Below the pieces are notes generated by a model. That model made no database searches, was not told where the DNA came from, and was given only the letters and a program-made list of their open reading frames with translations. 64,000 bases of DNA from Flagellimonas meishanensis (GTDB lineage Bacteria; Bacteroidota; Bacteroidia; Flavobacteriales; Flavobacteriaceae): NCBI RefSeq assembly GCF_019880545.1, contig NZ_JAINVW010000003.1, positions 806,001-870,000 of the forward strand. The letters run 5' to 3'. Made by a program: the position numbers and the translations under genes. This document shows positions 10,530 to 19,140 of the stretch, one piece after another. Each line of letters starts with the position of its first letter. Within the stretch, counting starts at the first letter, position 1.

Positions 10530-11429
10530 ATGATGAAAAGAGGAATTATGATTTCAATTTTAGGAATTTTAGTGCTATGGGCATGCGAGGATGTTATTGA
10601 GGTTGATTTACCCAAACAGGAAACACGGCTGGTAGTGGATGGGTTGTTACGTGTGGATGTTAGTCAAGAATTCGTGGACGTTCAAATTCGAATGCGGGAA
10701 ACCAGTAATTTTTTTGATGATAATCAACCCACACAGGTTGAAAGCGCACTAATTGTATATGGACTTCCCAATGAACTTGGTGAAATAGACAGTCTCTCAT
10801 TCTCTTCCTTGGCGGAGAGTACCCCAGGATCAGGAATTTATATCCCAGATCCAAATTTTTCATCCGACCAACGTATACGAACATCAGCGATAGAGCCAAA
10901 TGTTATCTTTTTTCTACAAATTACATACGATGAAAGAAATTATTTTGCTAGGACAGAGTACGCCCCAACAGTACCCATAAATAGGCTGACTCAGGGAGAA
11001 AACACCCTTTTTGATGAGGACGAGACCGAAATCATTGTATCATTTTCCGATGTCCCCAACGAAAATAATTACTACATTTTTGATTTTGGTTTCGGCGAGT
11101 TTCTGGCATTGGATGATCAATTTATAGATGGACAAGACTTTGAATTCTCATATTTCTTTGATTCAAACCTACAACCCGGTCAAGAACTCACTGTAAGTAT
11201 TTTGGGTGCCACCCAAGAGTTTTATAATTACATGGATTTGTTGGTTGAACAGACACAAGACGATGGTGGCGTTTTTGAGACACCTGTTTCCACGGTAAGA
11301 GGAAACGTGTTCGACGTAACGGACTTGGACAACATCGATATTTTTGATAATGTCGGACAACCTGAACTCTTTGCTTTGGGATATTTTGCGGTTGTGCAAG
11401 AATTTGCGGAAACCTTAGTAATTGAATAA
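10530..11429 (+). CDS. DUF4249 lipoprotein, first tandem copy
   Basis: 299-residue lipoprotein with a type II signal peptide (MMKRGIMISILGILVLWAC, lipobox LWAC, modified Cys at about residue 19), then CEDVIEVDLPKQETRLVVDG, the hallmark opening of the DUF4249 family. The C-terminus TVRGNVFDVTDLDNIDIFDN followed by LGYFAVVQ is shared with the next gene. It starts 1 base after the receptor stop, so the two are co-translated. A role as surface accessory of the receptor is inferred from context only. The ATG at 10530 or 10533 may be used. Confidence 0.9.
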   Translation: MMKRGIMISILGILVLWACEDVIEVDLPKQETRLVVDGLLRVDVSQEFVDVQIRMRETSNFFDDNQPTQVESALIVYGLPNELGEIDSLSFSSLAESTPGSGIYIPDPNFSSDQRIRTSAIEPNVIFFLQITYDERNYFARTEYAPTVPINRLTQGENTLFDEDETEIIVSFSDVPNENNYYIFDFGFGEFLALDDQFIDGQDFEFSYFFDSNLQPGQELTVSILGATQEFYNYMDLLVEQTQDDGGVFETPVSTVRGNVFDVTDLDNIDIFDNVGQPELFALGYFAVVQEFAETLVIE

Positions 11430-11442
11430 TAAATAAGTACTA

Positions 11443-12291
11443 CTGAAAACCTTTAAGCACATATTGATAAGTTTCATAATTAGCCTTAATCTGGCTTGCG
11501 AAGAGGTCATCGAGGTTGATGTTCCCTCCGAAGAACCAAGGCTCATCATAAATGCATTAGTGCGTGTTGATCCTGATTCTACTTTTGTCAACTTAAGGGT
11601 AAAAGTAGGGCTCACGGACTCATTTTTTGGTGAAATCCCCGTAACAAACCTAAAACAGATTACGCTGGGCGGCGCCATACTTGTCGATATTGACAACCCG
11701 GGCTCTGGGATATATGAAAACGTTAGAACCCGGCAGTTTTTTGAGGAGCGCGCAGAAATAGGTGATGAAATATTGCTGCAAATCGATTGGGAAGACAAAC
11801 TCTACTACGCAAGTACTATGTATGTAGAGACAGTCCCTATAGATACCCTTGAGATTGGCACCAACACCCTTTTCAATGACGACGACACCGAATTGATCAT
11901 AACCATCACGGATGACCCCGATAAGAAGAATTACTACATTTTTGATTTGGGCTTTGGTGAATTCGCAACTTTGGATGATGAGTTCATACAAGGACAACAA
12001 TTCAGTTTTTCCTATTTCTATGATAGGCAGTTCGAACCTGGTGAGGAGTTGACCATAAGTGTTCTCGGTGCGGACCAAAGTTTTTATAACTACATGGATT
12101 TATTGATTGAGCAAACTGAAGATAATCTTGGTGTTTTTGAAACCCCAGCGGCCACGGTACGTGGAAACATATTTGACGTAACCGAATTGGATAATATTGA
12201 TTTTTTTGATAATGTAAAAATCCCAAATGAATTTCCCTTAGGCTACTTTGCGGTTGTGCAAGAGTATAAACGCACCATTATCATTGAATGA
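11443..12291 (+). CDS. DUF4249 lipoprotein, second tandem copy, non-ATG start
   Basis: Tandem paralogue of the preceding lipoprotein. It shares CEEVIEVDVP at the lipobox, FDLGFGEFATLDDEF in the middle and TVRGNIFDVTELDNIDFFDN followed by LGYFAVVQEY at the end. No ATG or GTG lies in frame before the lipobox. Reading back from the Cys, the natural signal peptide is KTFKHILISFIISLNLAC, preceded by a CTG at 11443 where ATG would be expected. The nearest conventional alternative is the TTG at 11464, which gives a very short signal (ISFIISLNLAC). I chose CTG because it restores a full signal peptide; the start is uncertain. The stop overlaps the convergent gntP stop by 11 bases. Confidence 0.8.
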   Translation: MKTFKHILISFIISLNLACEEVIEVDVPSEEPRLIINALVRVDPDSTFVNLRVKVGLTDSFFGEIPVTNLKQITLGGAILVDIDNPGSGIYENVRTRQFFEERAEIGDEILLQIDWEDKLYYASTMYVETVPIDTLEIGTNTLFNDDDTELIITITDDPDKKNYYIFDLGFGEFATLDDEFIQGQQFSFSYFYDRQFEPGEELTISVLGADQSFYNYMDLLIEQTEDNLGVFETPAATVRGNIFDVTELDNIDFFDNVKIPNEFPLGYFAVVQEYKRTIIIE

Positions 12292-13615
12292 TCTGATGGA
12301 TCAACAGAATAATGCCAATTCCAACCAAACCTTGAAAAAAGGTGGCTGTGGTATGCCCTTTCAATGCATTTTTCACATCTAGATTGGAGAATTGGGAAAC
12401 CACCCAAAAATAGCTGTCATTGATATGGGAAACGGTCATGGCCCCAGCTCCGACGGCAAGTACGGCCAAGGCCTTGTCTGTCATTGATAACAATCCAAAA
12501 GTTTCCAATAATGGTGCGATTATGGCCGAAGCGGTTATAATTGCCACAGTGGAAGACCCTTGGGCCGTTTTCAAGATTGCAGCAATCCCAAAGGCAATCA
12601 AAAGACCGCCCATCCCAGAACCGGATTCAATATTTATGATGGAAGCAATGTCCATAGTGCGCAAAATTGCCCCGAAAGCACCCCCGGCTCCTGTGATCAA
12701 CACAATGGAACCCGCTTGCTTAAACGCTATGGGAACCCATTCCTTTTTGTCCTTGGCAGGAGTTTTTCTACCCAACAAAAATGCAAAAAACACACCGATC
12801 AACAAGGCAATGACAGGTTCCCCTACAAAATCAAAAAAATGAAATGCAACCGAATCGCCAAAAGGATGGGTGGGGTAATTGGCAATCGACTTCAATGCGA
12901 TTAACAGGATCGGTGCCAGAAGTGGTAAAAAAGCCTGATAGGGTTTTACCTGGGGAATGGTTTCTTCTTCCTGTTGGTGCTGCCCTGCATCCTCTTTCTG
13001 CTCCATCAACGATTTTCCAATGTATTTTGCCCAAAAGTAGCCGGTCACCGACACCGGAATGGAAACAACAATTCCCAACAACAATACCCTGCCCAAGTCA
13101 GCTTCCAAAATGGCTGCGGCCGCCAAAGGCCCCGGCGTGGGTGGCACAAACACGTGGGCCGCATAAAGTCCTGTTGCCAATGAAATGGCAAATATCATCA
13201 CGGGAATCCCCGTTTTTTTGCTCAATGCTTTGTTGAGCGATGAGAGAATAATGAATCCCGAATCACAGAAGACAGGGATTGAAATTACGTATCCTGCAAG
13301 ATTCAATGCCAACGGGGAGCGTTTTAACCCAATGATCTTAAGCACGGCATTGGCCAATACCTGGGTGCTGCCCGTTTTCTCCAAATAGATGCCTATTACC
13401 GTTCCGAAAGCAATCACCAATCCAATGCTTGAAAGGGTTTTTCCAAACCCCTCACCTATTGTTCCCGCAATATCCTTGGGCGATAATCCTAACATAAAGC
13501 CCATTGCCACGGCAGCTAAGGTTAAAGAAAAAATGGGATGCATTTTGAATTTAACGGTAGCCAAGACAATGAAAACAATAACAAGCACCAAGAAAAACAA
13601 CTCCACGGGCAACAA
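12281..13615 (-). CDS. GntP family permease (gluconate:H+ symporter type)
   Basis: Inner-membrane transporter of the GntP family, which takes up gluconate or related hydroxy-acids with protons. 444 residues with about 12-14 hydrophobic spans. Family features include LGLSPKDIAGTIGEGFGKTL, PVFCDSGFIIL, HVFVPPTPGPLAAA, ILKTAQGSSTVAIITASAI and SHINDSYFWVVSQFS. A cytoplasmic charged loop lies near residues 215-235. No gluconate kinase or dehydratase is adjacent, so the substrate is open. The start is TTG at 13615 or 13612, or GTG at 13606; no ATG is available before the first helix. Confidence 0.93.
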   Translation of the reverse strand: MLPVELFFLVLVIVFIVLATVKFKMHPIFSLTLAAVAMGFMLGLSPKDIAGTIGEGFGKTLSSIGLVIAFGTVIGIYLEKTGSTQVLANAVLKIIGLKRSPLALNLAGYVISIPVFCDSGFIILSSLNKALSKKTGIPVMIFAISLATGLYAAHVFVPPTPGPLAAAAILEADLGRVLLLGIVVSIPVSVTGYFWAKYIGKSLMEQKEDAGQHQQEEETIPQVKPYQAFLPLLAPILLIALKSIANYPTHPFGDSVAFHFFDFVGEPVIALLIGVFFAFLLGRKTPAKDKKEWVPIAFKQAGSIVLITGAGGAFGAILRTMDIASIINIESGSGMGGLLIAFGIAAILKTAQGSSTVAIITASAIIAPLLETFGLLSMTDKALAVLAVGAGAMTVSHINDSYFWVVSQFSNLDVKNALKGHTTATFFQGLVGIGIILLIHQIIQ

Positions 13616-13683
13616 AATTTAGGTTAGTAAGTATTTAAAATAGTATCCTTATAAATATAAACTAATATTCCTACTTTGGTAAC

Positions 13684-13923
13684 ATGAAGCATACCAACAA
13701 ACAACTGCTGGTGAAAGGATTAAAATCGTTTGGGTATACCGTGACGATAATGTTCTTGGCACCTTTTTTACTTTATCAGGCCTTCAAAAATGAAGGGCAT
13801 CCCTTTTTTGTTCCAGTACTCATACTCGGGATAGTCCTTGCAGTGCTGGCGATTTATATGGGATTTAGATCTGTAAATATTGTGATGAATGCCGTTTTTG
13901 GTAAAAAGAAAGCTGATACCTAG
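13684..13923 (+). CDS. Small two-helix membrane protein (DUF6095-like)
   Basis: 79 residues with two hydrophobic spans (about 17-35 and 42-62) and a basic C-terminus (GKKKADT). I associate the MKHTNKQLLVKGLKSFGYTV opening with the flavobacterial DUF6095 family, from memory. Function unknown. Its stop shares the tetranucleotide CTAG with the stop of the convergent DUF4294 gene. Confidence 0.75.
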   Translation: MKHTNKQLLVKGLKSFGYTVTIMFLAPFLLYQAFKNEGHPFFVPVLILGIVLAVLAIYMGFRSVNIVMNAVFGKKKADT

Positions 13924-14621
13924 TTTTTGGGATTTGGACCGTCTTTCCACTTGTTGCTCAATTGGGCGTAGTCATAGTCCAATACCGACTTTTGGCGCTC
14001 TAATTGGTTTGATGCAAAAGCGCGTTGCAGAATGTCCTCGATAAGATAATCCTCATGTATTCTTTCTGGGTGAAATTCCTCCTTGATGCTGATATTAAAG
14101 GCATTGGCCGTTGCATTGTACCAAAAGGCCCTCCATCCGCTTCGAAGCTCTTTTACCAAATCGAAGGCTGTAGTCCCCGTTTGCCGATAAATCAACTTGA
14201 CCAAGATCTGCCCTTCCGTACGGGTCAGCTTTTTGAGTTCCGCTGAAAATTCATCTTCTATGAATTTCTGTACTTTCCGGGTGTACTTTTTACGATGCCT
14301 ATGTTTTTTTATATGGGAAAGACTATCACTTAGCTCGACCAACCGTTCTGCGGCCAGCTTTGCATACGGATACACTTTTAGGGTCTTTCTGCGAAGAATG
14401 TAATACCGTAATTTCTCGTTCCTGTCCTTGAATTTGAGCTGGTCAAAAAGAAACACCTCATCCAGGGCAATGGAACTGTACAAGATGGAATCCCCCTCAA
14501 ACCGCACATAGTAATCGGCAATGGAATCGTTTTCGAACATTATGGAATCACGATTCATTTCCTGTGCGAACGTAAATGAACAGGTTAGGGCCACGATAAC
14601 CAGAGCTTTGTATCGGTTCAT
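13920..14621 (-). CDS. DUF4294 protein, secreted
   Basis: 233 residues with an N-terminal signal peptide (ending FTFAQ), then an acidic strand-rich part and the conserved basic core RNEKLRYYILRRKTLKVYPYAKLAAERL. That core and the following IEDEFSAELKKLTRTEGQILVKLIYRQTG are the hallmark of DUF4294, found across flavobacteria. Function unknown; it is expected in the periplasm. An upstream -7 box TAATTTTG is seen on this strand (14647-14654), sharing the intergenic region with the divergent M42 peptidase gene. Confidence 0.88.
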   Translation of the reverse strand: MNRYKALVIVALTCSFTFAQEMNRDSIMFENDSIADYYVRFEGDSILYSSIALDEVFLFDQLKFKDRNEKLRYYILRRKTLKVYPYAKLAAERLVELSDSLSHIKKHRHRKKYTRKVQKFIEDEFSAELKKLTRTEGQILVKLIYRQTGTTAFDLVKELRSGWRAFWYNATANAFNISIKEEFHPERIHEDYLIEDILQRAFASNQLERQKSVLDYDYAQLSNKWKDGPNPKN

Positions 14622-14646
14622 GTCGATTTGCGGTCAAAAGTCTTGC

Positions 14647-14654
14647 CAAAATTA
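14647..14654 (-). promoter_or_regulatory. -7 box of the DUF4294 gene
   Basis: Reverse strand reads TAATTTTG, 25 bases upstream of the start codon. No -33 element is clear. Confidence 0.45.
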
Positions 14655-14698
14655 AGTATAAAGCATTGATATGGCTATTAAATAAAAGTGAATATTGT

Positions 14699-14706
14699 TA
14701 TGTTTG
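14699..14706 (+). promoter_or_regulatory. -7 box of the M42 peptidase gene
   Basis: TATGTTTG, exact TAnnTTTG, 17 bases before the ATG. Confidence 0.5.
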
Positions 14707-14723
14707 TGACCTAAATTGGATAT

Positions 14724-15812
14724 ATGGCCACGTCAAAGATCATCAATGCAAAATCCCAAAAATTCCTTGAGAAATACCTGAACAATCCCTCTCCTACGGG
14801 TTACGAATGGGAAGGGCAAAAAATATGGATGGACTATATTAAACCATATGTGGATGAGTTCATTACGGATACATATGGCACCGCTGTAGGGGTCATCAAT
14901 CCGAAAGCGGAGTACAAAGTTGTCATCGAGGCCCATTCCGACGAAATTTCTTGGTATGTAAACTACATCACCGATAACGGACTGATCTATGTAATACGAA
15001 ATGGGGGCAGTGACCATCAGATCGCACCTTCCAAATGGGTGAACATCCATACCAAAAAAGGAATTGTGAAGGGGATTTTTGGCTGGCCCGCCATCCATAC
15101 CAGGGACAAAGGCAAAGAGGAACCTCCCAAATTGGACAATATTTTTGTAGACATAGGTGCCAAGGACAAGGCCGGGGTCGAAAAAATGGGGGTTCATGTG
15201 GGATGTGTGATCACCTACCCAGATGAATTCCAGGTGTTGAACAAGGACAAATTTGTCTGTCGTGCCCTGGACAACAGAGCCGGTGGATTCATGATTGCCG
15301 AAGTGGCCCGGCTGCTGCACGAAAACAAAAAAAAGCTGCCTTTTGGGCTTTATGTGACCAATTCGGTACAGGAAGAAATAGGACTTCGTGGTGCTGAAAT
15401 GATCACCCAAACCATCAAACCCAATGTGGCTTTGGTAACCGACGTTTGCCATGACACCACCACGCCAATGATCGATAAGAAAAAGGAAGGTGAGACCTCC
15501 ATTGGTTCCGGACCTGTGATTTCCTATGCCCCTGCGGTACAGAACAAGCTGAGGGAGCGCATCATTGAAACGGCGGAAGCCAAAAAAATCCCATTCCAGC
15601 GGTTGGCTTCCTCCCGCTACACGGGTACAGACACTGATGCCTTTGCATACAGTAATGGCGGGGTAGCATCCGCTTTGATTTCCTTGCCCTTGCGCTATAT
15701 GCACACCACTGTGGAAACGGTCCATAAGGATGATGTGGAAAACGTGATCCGGCTTATCTATGAGACCTTGTTGAACATCAAGGAGGGAGAAACCTTCAGT
15801 TATTTTGACTGA
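14724..15812 (+). CDS. M42 family metallo-aminopeptidase
   Basis: Cytoplasmic di-metal aminopeptidase of family M42 (TET-type), 362 residues. Metal and catalytic residues are visible: His and Asp in IEAHSDEI (about residues 70-77), Asp in CRALDNRAGG, the Glu pair in SVQEEIGLRGA, Asp in TDVCHDTT, and His in RYMHTTVETVH near the C-terminus. The start fits the family opening INAKSQKFLEKYLNNPSPTGYE. It probably degrades short peptides. A hairpin repeat follows the stop, with no classical terminator. Confidence 0.94.
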   Translation: MATSKIINAKSQKFLEKYLNNPSPTGYEWEGQKIWMDYIKPYVDEFITDTYGTAVGVINPKAEYKVVIEAHSDEISWYVNYITDNGLIYVIRNGGSDHQIAPSKWVNIHTKKGIVKGIFGWPAIHTRDKGKEEPPKLDNIFVDIGAKDKAGVEKMGVHVGCVITYPDEFQVLNKDKFVCRALDNRAGGFMIAEVARLLHENKKKLPFGLYVTNSVQEEIGLRGAEMITQTIKPNVALVTDVCHDTTTPMIDKKKEGETSIGSGPVISYAPAVQNKLRERIIETAEAKKIPFQRLASSRYTGTDTDAFAYSNGGVASALISLPLRYMHTTVETVHKDDVENVIRLIYETLLNIKEGETFSYFD

Positions 15813-15822
15813 TTGAGCCCAT

Positions 15823-15900
15823 TGTCATTTCGAACGGATGTGTGAAATCTCCAAATAGTTCAGGTGTTACTTCAGATTTCCTGTGTTCATTCGAAATGAC
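15823..15900. repeat. Intergenic hairpin repeat, copy 1
   Basis: Element of about 78 bases bounded by inverted ends TGTCATTTCGAA (15823-15834) and TTCGAAATGAC (15890-15900), with a nested inverted pair GAAATCT / AGATTTC inside. The same ends occur in the element at 48173-48255. It lies between the M42 and Nudix genes. It resembles REP-like or MITE-like extragenic palindromes; no coding capacity. Confidence 0.8.
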
Positions 15901-15922
15901 GTTTAAACCCTATTAAAAAACA

Positions 15923-16471
15923 ATGGATGAACTGGTAGACATTCTGGACGAACATGGAAAGCCTACCGGTAAATCCTGTCTGAAATCCGAAGCGCACCAA
16001 AAAGGCCTGTTGCACCCTACCGTACATGTTTGGTTCTACACCGGTAATGGCAAAGTTTTAATCCAACAACGAGGGAAAACCAAGGAGACCCATCCCCTAC
16101 TTTGGGATGTTTCGGTTGCAGGGCATGTAGCCTCGGGAGAAAATATAGCGTTGGCTGCCCTGCGGGAAGTCCAGGAAGAAATAGGTCTAGATATCAGTGA
16201 GGCCGATTTGGAACCTATTGGCACCTTCAAGGAAGTCCATAAACATGCTGAAAATTTTATTGATGCCGAACTCCACCATATTTTTCTGGCAAAGCTGAAA
16301 GCTCCCTTGGCATCTTTGACAAAACAGGAAAGTGAGGTTGAATCCTTAGACTTGGTTCCTCTATTTCAATTTGCGGAAGAGACTTGGGGATTGGGCAACT
16401 CGGATAAATATGTGCCACACGGTCCAAACTACTACAAATTGATCGTGACCGAAATCAAAAAAAGGATTTAA
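15923..16471 (+). CDS. Nudix hydrolase, isopentenyl-diphosphate-isomerase-like subgroup
   Basis: 182-residue Nudix protein that hydrolyses a nucleoside-diphosphate-linked substrate. The Nudix box is intact: G(x5)E(x7)REVQEEIGL within GENIALAALREVQEEIGL (about residues 72-89). The N-terminal VDILDEHGKPTGK and VHVWFYTGNGKVLIQQRG place it with the IDI-like Nudix hydrolases, but the isomerase cysteine motif is not apparent. The exact substrate is not predictable. The stop overlaps the hisS stop by 4 bases (TTAA). Confidence 0.9.
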   Translation: MDELVDILDEHGKPTGKSCLKSEAHQKGLLHPTVHVWFYTGNGKVLIQQRGKTKETHPLLWDVSVAGHVASGENIALAALREVQEEIGLDISEADLEPIGTFKEVHKHAENFIDAELHHIFLAKLKAPLASLTKQESEVESLDLVPLFQFAEETWGLGNSDKYVPHGPNYYKLIVTEIKKRI

Positions 16472-17847
16472 GTCATTTTTTGGACAAACTGGGAAGGGTT
16501 ATCCAACGCATATGAAGCTTGGTTCCCAGTCTTCATGTTCTTTGCCACAAAATTACCTTCGGCCAGTTCTTTTTCACCCAAAAGGATCACATAGGGCACA
16601 CCTCTCTTATCGGCATATTTGAACTGCTTTTGAACCTTGGTATCCGTAGGATATAAATCAACACGCAGCCCAAATTTTCTCAAAGAAGACACAAGCTTCA
16701 GTGCAGCGATTCGTTCCTTTTGTCCAAAATTAAGGCAAAGTACATCCAGCGCAATATCCAGGTCATCAGGAAACAGCCCTAGCTCTTCTAGAACCAGGTA
16801 AATGCGGTCCAACCCAAACGAAATGCCTACACCACTGACATCCTTCAATCCAAAGATGCCCGTGAGGTCATCATACCGGCCACCCCCACCGATGGAACCC
16901 ATAGCCACACCTTCCGGGGCGGCTACCTCAAAAATGGCGCCAGTGTAATAGTTAAGTCCACGGGCCAAGGTCACGTCCAATTGCAAATGTGCAGATGCCA
17001 GTCCAACATCTTCAACAGTCGAAATAATCTCTTGAAGTTCAGCAACACCCTGCATGCCCACCTCGGAACCGGTTAATAAATCCTTTAATTGGTCCAACTG
17101 TTCGGAAGCCGTTCCCGACATGGAAAACAAAGGTGCCGCCCTGGTTATGGCCTGTTCAGAAATACCTCTTTCCAACATTTCCGTTTTGACCTGCTCTACT
17201 CCAATTTTGTCCAATTTGTCCAAAGCCACGGTGAAATCCACCAATAGATGCCTTGCCCCGATTACCTCCGCAATCCCGGAAAGTATTTTTCTGTTGTTTA
17301 TTTTGATGGTGGTTCCATTCAACCCCAAATCTGTGAAGACGGCATCATAGAGTTGAATAAATTCAACCTCTTGCAAGAGCGCATTGGCACCCACCACATC
17401 GGCATCGCACTGGTAAAACTCCCGAAAACGTCCTTTTTGGGGACGGTCCGCCCTCCAAACGGGCTGTATTTGATATCGTTTGAAAGGAAATTCAATCTCG
17501 TTTTGGTGCATCACCACATAGCGGGCAAAGGGTACGGTGAGGTCATAGCGCAAGGCTTTATCCGATATTTTAGGTGCAAGCGAAGCCGAGTTTTTGGAAC
17601 TATAGGTAACATCATCCACTTTGGAAATAAAATCTCCAGAATTCAAAATCTTAAAAATCAACCGATCCCCTTCCTCTCCATATTTACCCAACAAAGTTTC
17701 CGAGTTTTCAAAGGAAGGTGTTTCAATGGGTTGAAAACCAAATAGCTCAAAATGCTTTTTGATGGTATTGATGATATAATTACGCTTGGTCACCTCGGCA
17801 GGCGAAAAATCGCGGGTTCCCTTGGGTATGGACGGCTTTTGTGGCAT
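16468..17847 (-). CDS. hisS: Histidyl-tRNA synthetase
   Basis: Class II aminoacyl-tRNA synthetase that charges tRNA-His. Seen in order: PKGTRDFSPAE at the start and PSFENSETLLGKYGEEGDRLIF (motif 1 region). Next are FRYQIQPVWRADRPQKGRFREFYQCDAD (motif 2) and the histidine-specific LARGLNYYTGAIFEV. GSIGGGGRYDDL and GVGISFGLDRI (motif 3) precede a C-terminal anticodon-binding domain. 459 residues from the ATG at 17847. A longer in-frame start at 17868 (MHDNLNR) is less like the family. Confidence 0.97.
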   Translation of the reverse strand: MPQKPSIPKGTRDFSPAEVTKRNYIINTIKKHFELFGFQPIETPSFENSETLLGKYGEEGDRLIFKILNSGDFISKVDDVTYSSKNSASLAPKISDKALRYDLTVPFARYVVMHQNEIEFPFKRYQIQPVWRADRPQKGRFREFYQCDADVVGANALLQEVEFIQLYDAVFTDLGLNGTTIKINNRKILSGIAEVIGARHLLVDFTVALDKLDKIGVEQVKTEMLERGISEQAITRAAPLFSMSGTASEQLDQLKDLLTGSEVGMQGVAELQEIISTVEDVGLASAHLQLDVTLARGLNYYTGAIFEVAAPEGVAMGSIGGGGRYDDLTGIFGLKDVSGVGISFGLDRIYLVLEELGLFPDDLDIALDVLCLNFGQKERIAALKLVSSLRKFGLRVDLYPTDTKVQKQFKYADKRGVPYVILLGEKELAEGNFVAKNMKTGNQASYALDNPSQFVQKMT

Positions 17848-17999
17848 GCGGTTCAGATTATCGTGCAAATATACACGGTTTGGGTTGGATTTGGGAGTGG
17901 GTCAAGGATGAAGGTGAAAGGTGTTGGGGAAGGGGGTAGAACATTCCCCATATCTTAAAGTGGGTTCTTTCATTTCTTTTAAATGTAGTCATCACAAAT

Positions 18000-18153
18000 A
18001 TTAACAGGAATATTCCTTCTCATATTTTTTTATTTGTGCAAACAAGCAGATCATCAACCCAAAAGATCCATCCATCAATCAGGGTCAAATTAGGGTCTTT
18101 GTCCCCTATACATTTGTGCCATCAGTAAAAAATATTAATTAAAAAAGTAAATC
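18000..18153 (+). repeat. Upstream region of collagen-like gene 1, direct repeat copy A
   Basis: These 154 bases recur at 18987-19140 with only about seven substitutions and no indel (offset 987). The copy holds the promoter (-7 box TACATTTG at 18109-18116) and a leader ending in TAATTAAAAAAGTAAATC. Together with the homologous genes this marks a tandem segmental duplication. Confidence 0.85.
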
Positions 18154-18816
18154 ATGAAACTAAAAAGATTTTTTATGTTGGGCTGCATGGTAACCGCCAT
18201 GGCCCTAATTTCTTCCTGCTCAGGTGAAGATGGAAAAGATGGATTGAACGGGACCAATGGCACCAATGGTGTTGACGGTGCCACTGGACCTGCCGGTTCC
18301 GATGGCATAGCCTGTTGGGACCTGAATGCCAACGGTGTTGGGGATATTGAGGAAGACATGAACGGTGATGAGTTTGTTGATGCCTTAGATTGCCAAGGCC
18401 CACAAGGAGAAGCAGGGCCAGCTGCACAAAGAATTATTGTGGATACTACTGGAGAAACGCCCGGAGCTACATCCATAGAACTTGATGTGCCTGAATTGAC
18501 ACAAGCTGTATTGGACACCCATATAGTTTTAACTTACATAACGGACGGCTCCAATTTTTGGTCAATTCCCGCAGCAATCCCCACTGCTTTTTTTAATTTC
18601 GATTTAGTTGTAAGATATGAGGTAGGATTAATAGAAATCCGAGAACTTATAGGAACCGGCTGGGATCCAGATCTTTTCCCAGAGGTCCATATCGTTTTGA
18701 TTGAGACCGCAAGTATGGGAGGCAAATCCCAAGCCGATGTTATGGCCTCGCTTAAGGCTGCCCAGGTGGATGTTAACAACTACGAGGAAGTAAAGAAATT
18801 CTTTGGTCTAAAATAA
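18154..18816 (+). CDS. Collagen-like lipoprotein, copy 1
   Basis: 220-residue lipoprotein. The type II signal peptide MKLKRFFMLG...SSC has its modified Cys at about residue 23. A Gly-X-Y collagen-like tract follows (GEDGKDGLNGTNGTNG to PAGSDG). Next is a conserved acidic insert CWDLNANGVGDIEEDMNGDE with two Cys and Asp/Asn/Gly spacing like calcium-binding loops, then a short second collagen tract (GPQGEAGPA). A C-terminal beta-rich domain of about 130 residues ends DVNNYEEVKKFFGLK. It is probably displayed on the cell surface; function unknown. It is the first of two tandem paralogues. Confidence 0.85.
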   Translation: MKLKRFFMLGCMVTAMALISSCSGEDGKDGLNGTNGTNGVDGATGPAGSDGIACWDLNANGVGDIEEDMNGDEFVDALDCQGPQGEAGPAAQRIIVDTTGETPGATSIELDVPELTQAVLDTHIVLTYITDGSNFWSIPAAIPTAFFNFDLVVRYEVGLIEIRELIGTGWDPDLFPEVHIVLIETASMGGKSQADVMASLKAAQVDVNNYEEVKKFFGLK

Positions 18817-18858
18817 GATTTTGGCAAATACTGCTGATATGATGAGCAATCATCAATT

Positions 18859-18888
18859 GGGTCTCCAAAAATGGGGACCCTTTTTTTG
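18859..18888 (+). terminator. Intrinsic terminator, collagen-like gene 1
   Basis: GGGTCTCC (18859-18866) pairs with GGGGACCC (18873-18880) with one G-T pair, followed by seven T. The same structure recurs after copy 2. Confidence 0.82.
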
Positions 18889-18986
18889 GTTAAAGTCAAA
18901 ATGTGAAGGGTTAAGGGTGAAGTAATTGTCATCAATATTCATAGGTCGGTTGTTTCATGTTGTTTCCGAGCATGGCTGTCTCAAGA

Positions 18987-19140
18987 ATTAACAGGAATAT
19001 TCCTTCTCATATTTTTTTATTTGCGCAAACAAGCAGATTATCAACCCAAAATATCCATCCATCAATTAGGGTCAAATTGGGGTCTTTGTCCCCTTTACAT
19101 TTGTGGCATCAGTAAAAAATATTAATTAAAAAAGTAAATC
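18987..19140 (+). repeat. Upstream region of collagen-like gene 2, direct repeat copy B
   Basis: Near-identical to 18000-18153, with its -7 box TACATTTG at 19096-19103. The rest of the 324-base gap (18889-18986) holds only a purine-rich stretch with no feature I can name. Confidence 0.85.

Noticed and set aside
14733..15725. Long reverse-strand open frame (330 codons) opposite the M42 peptidase gene
   Set aside because: It is a mirror of a well-conserved forward gene with all metal ligands. The reverse translation has no domain, is rich in Gly/His/Phe in a pattern set by the forward codons, and lacks a promoter.
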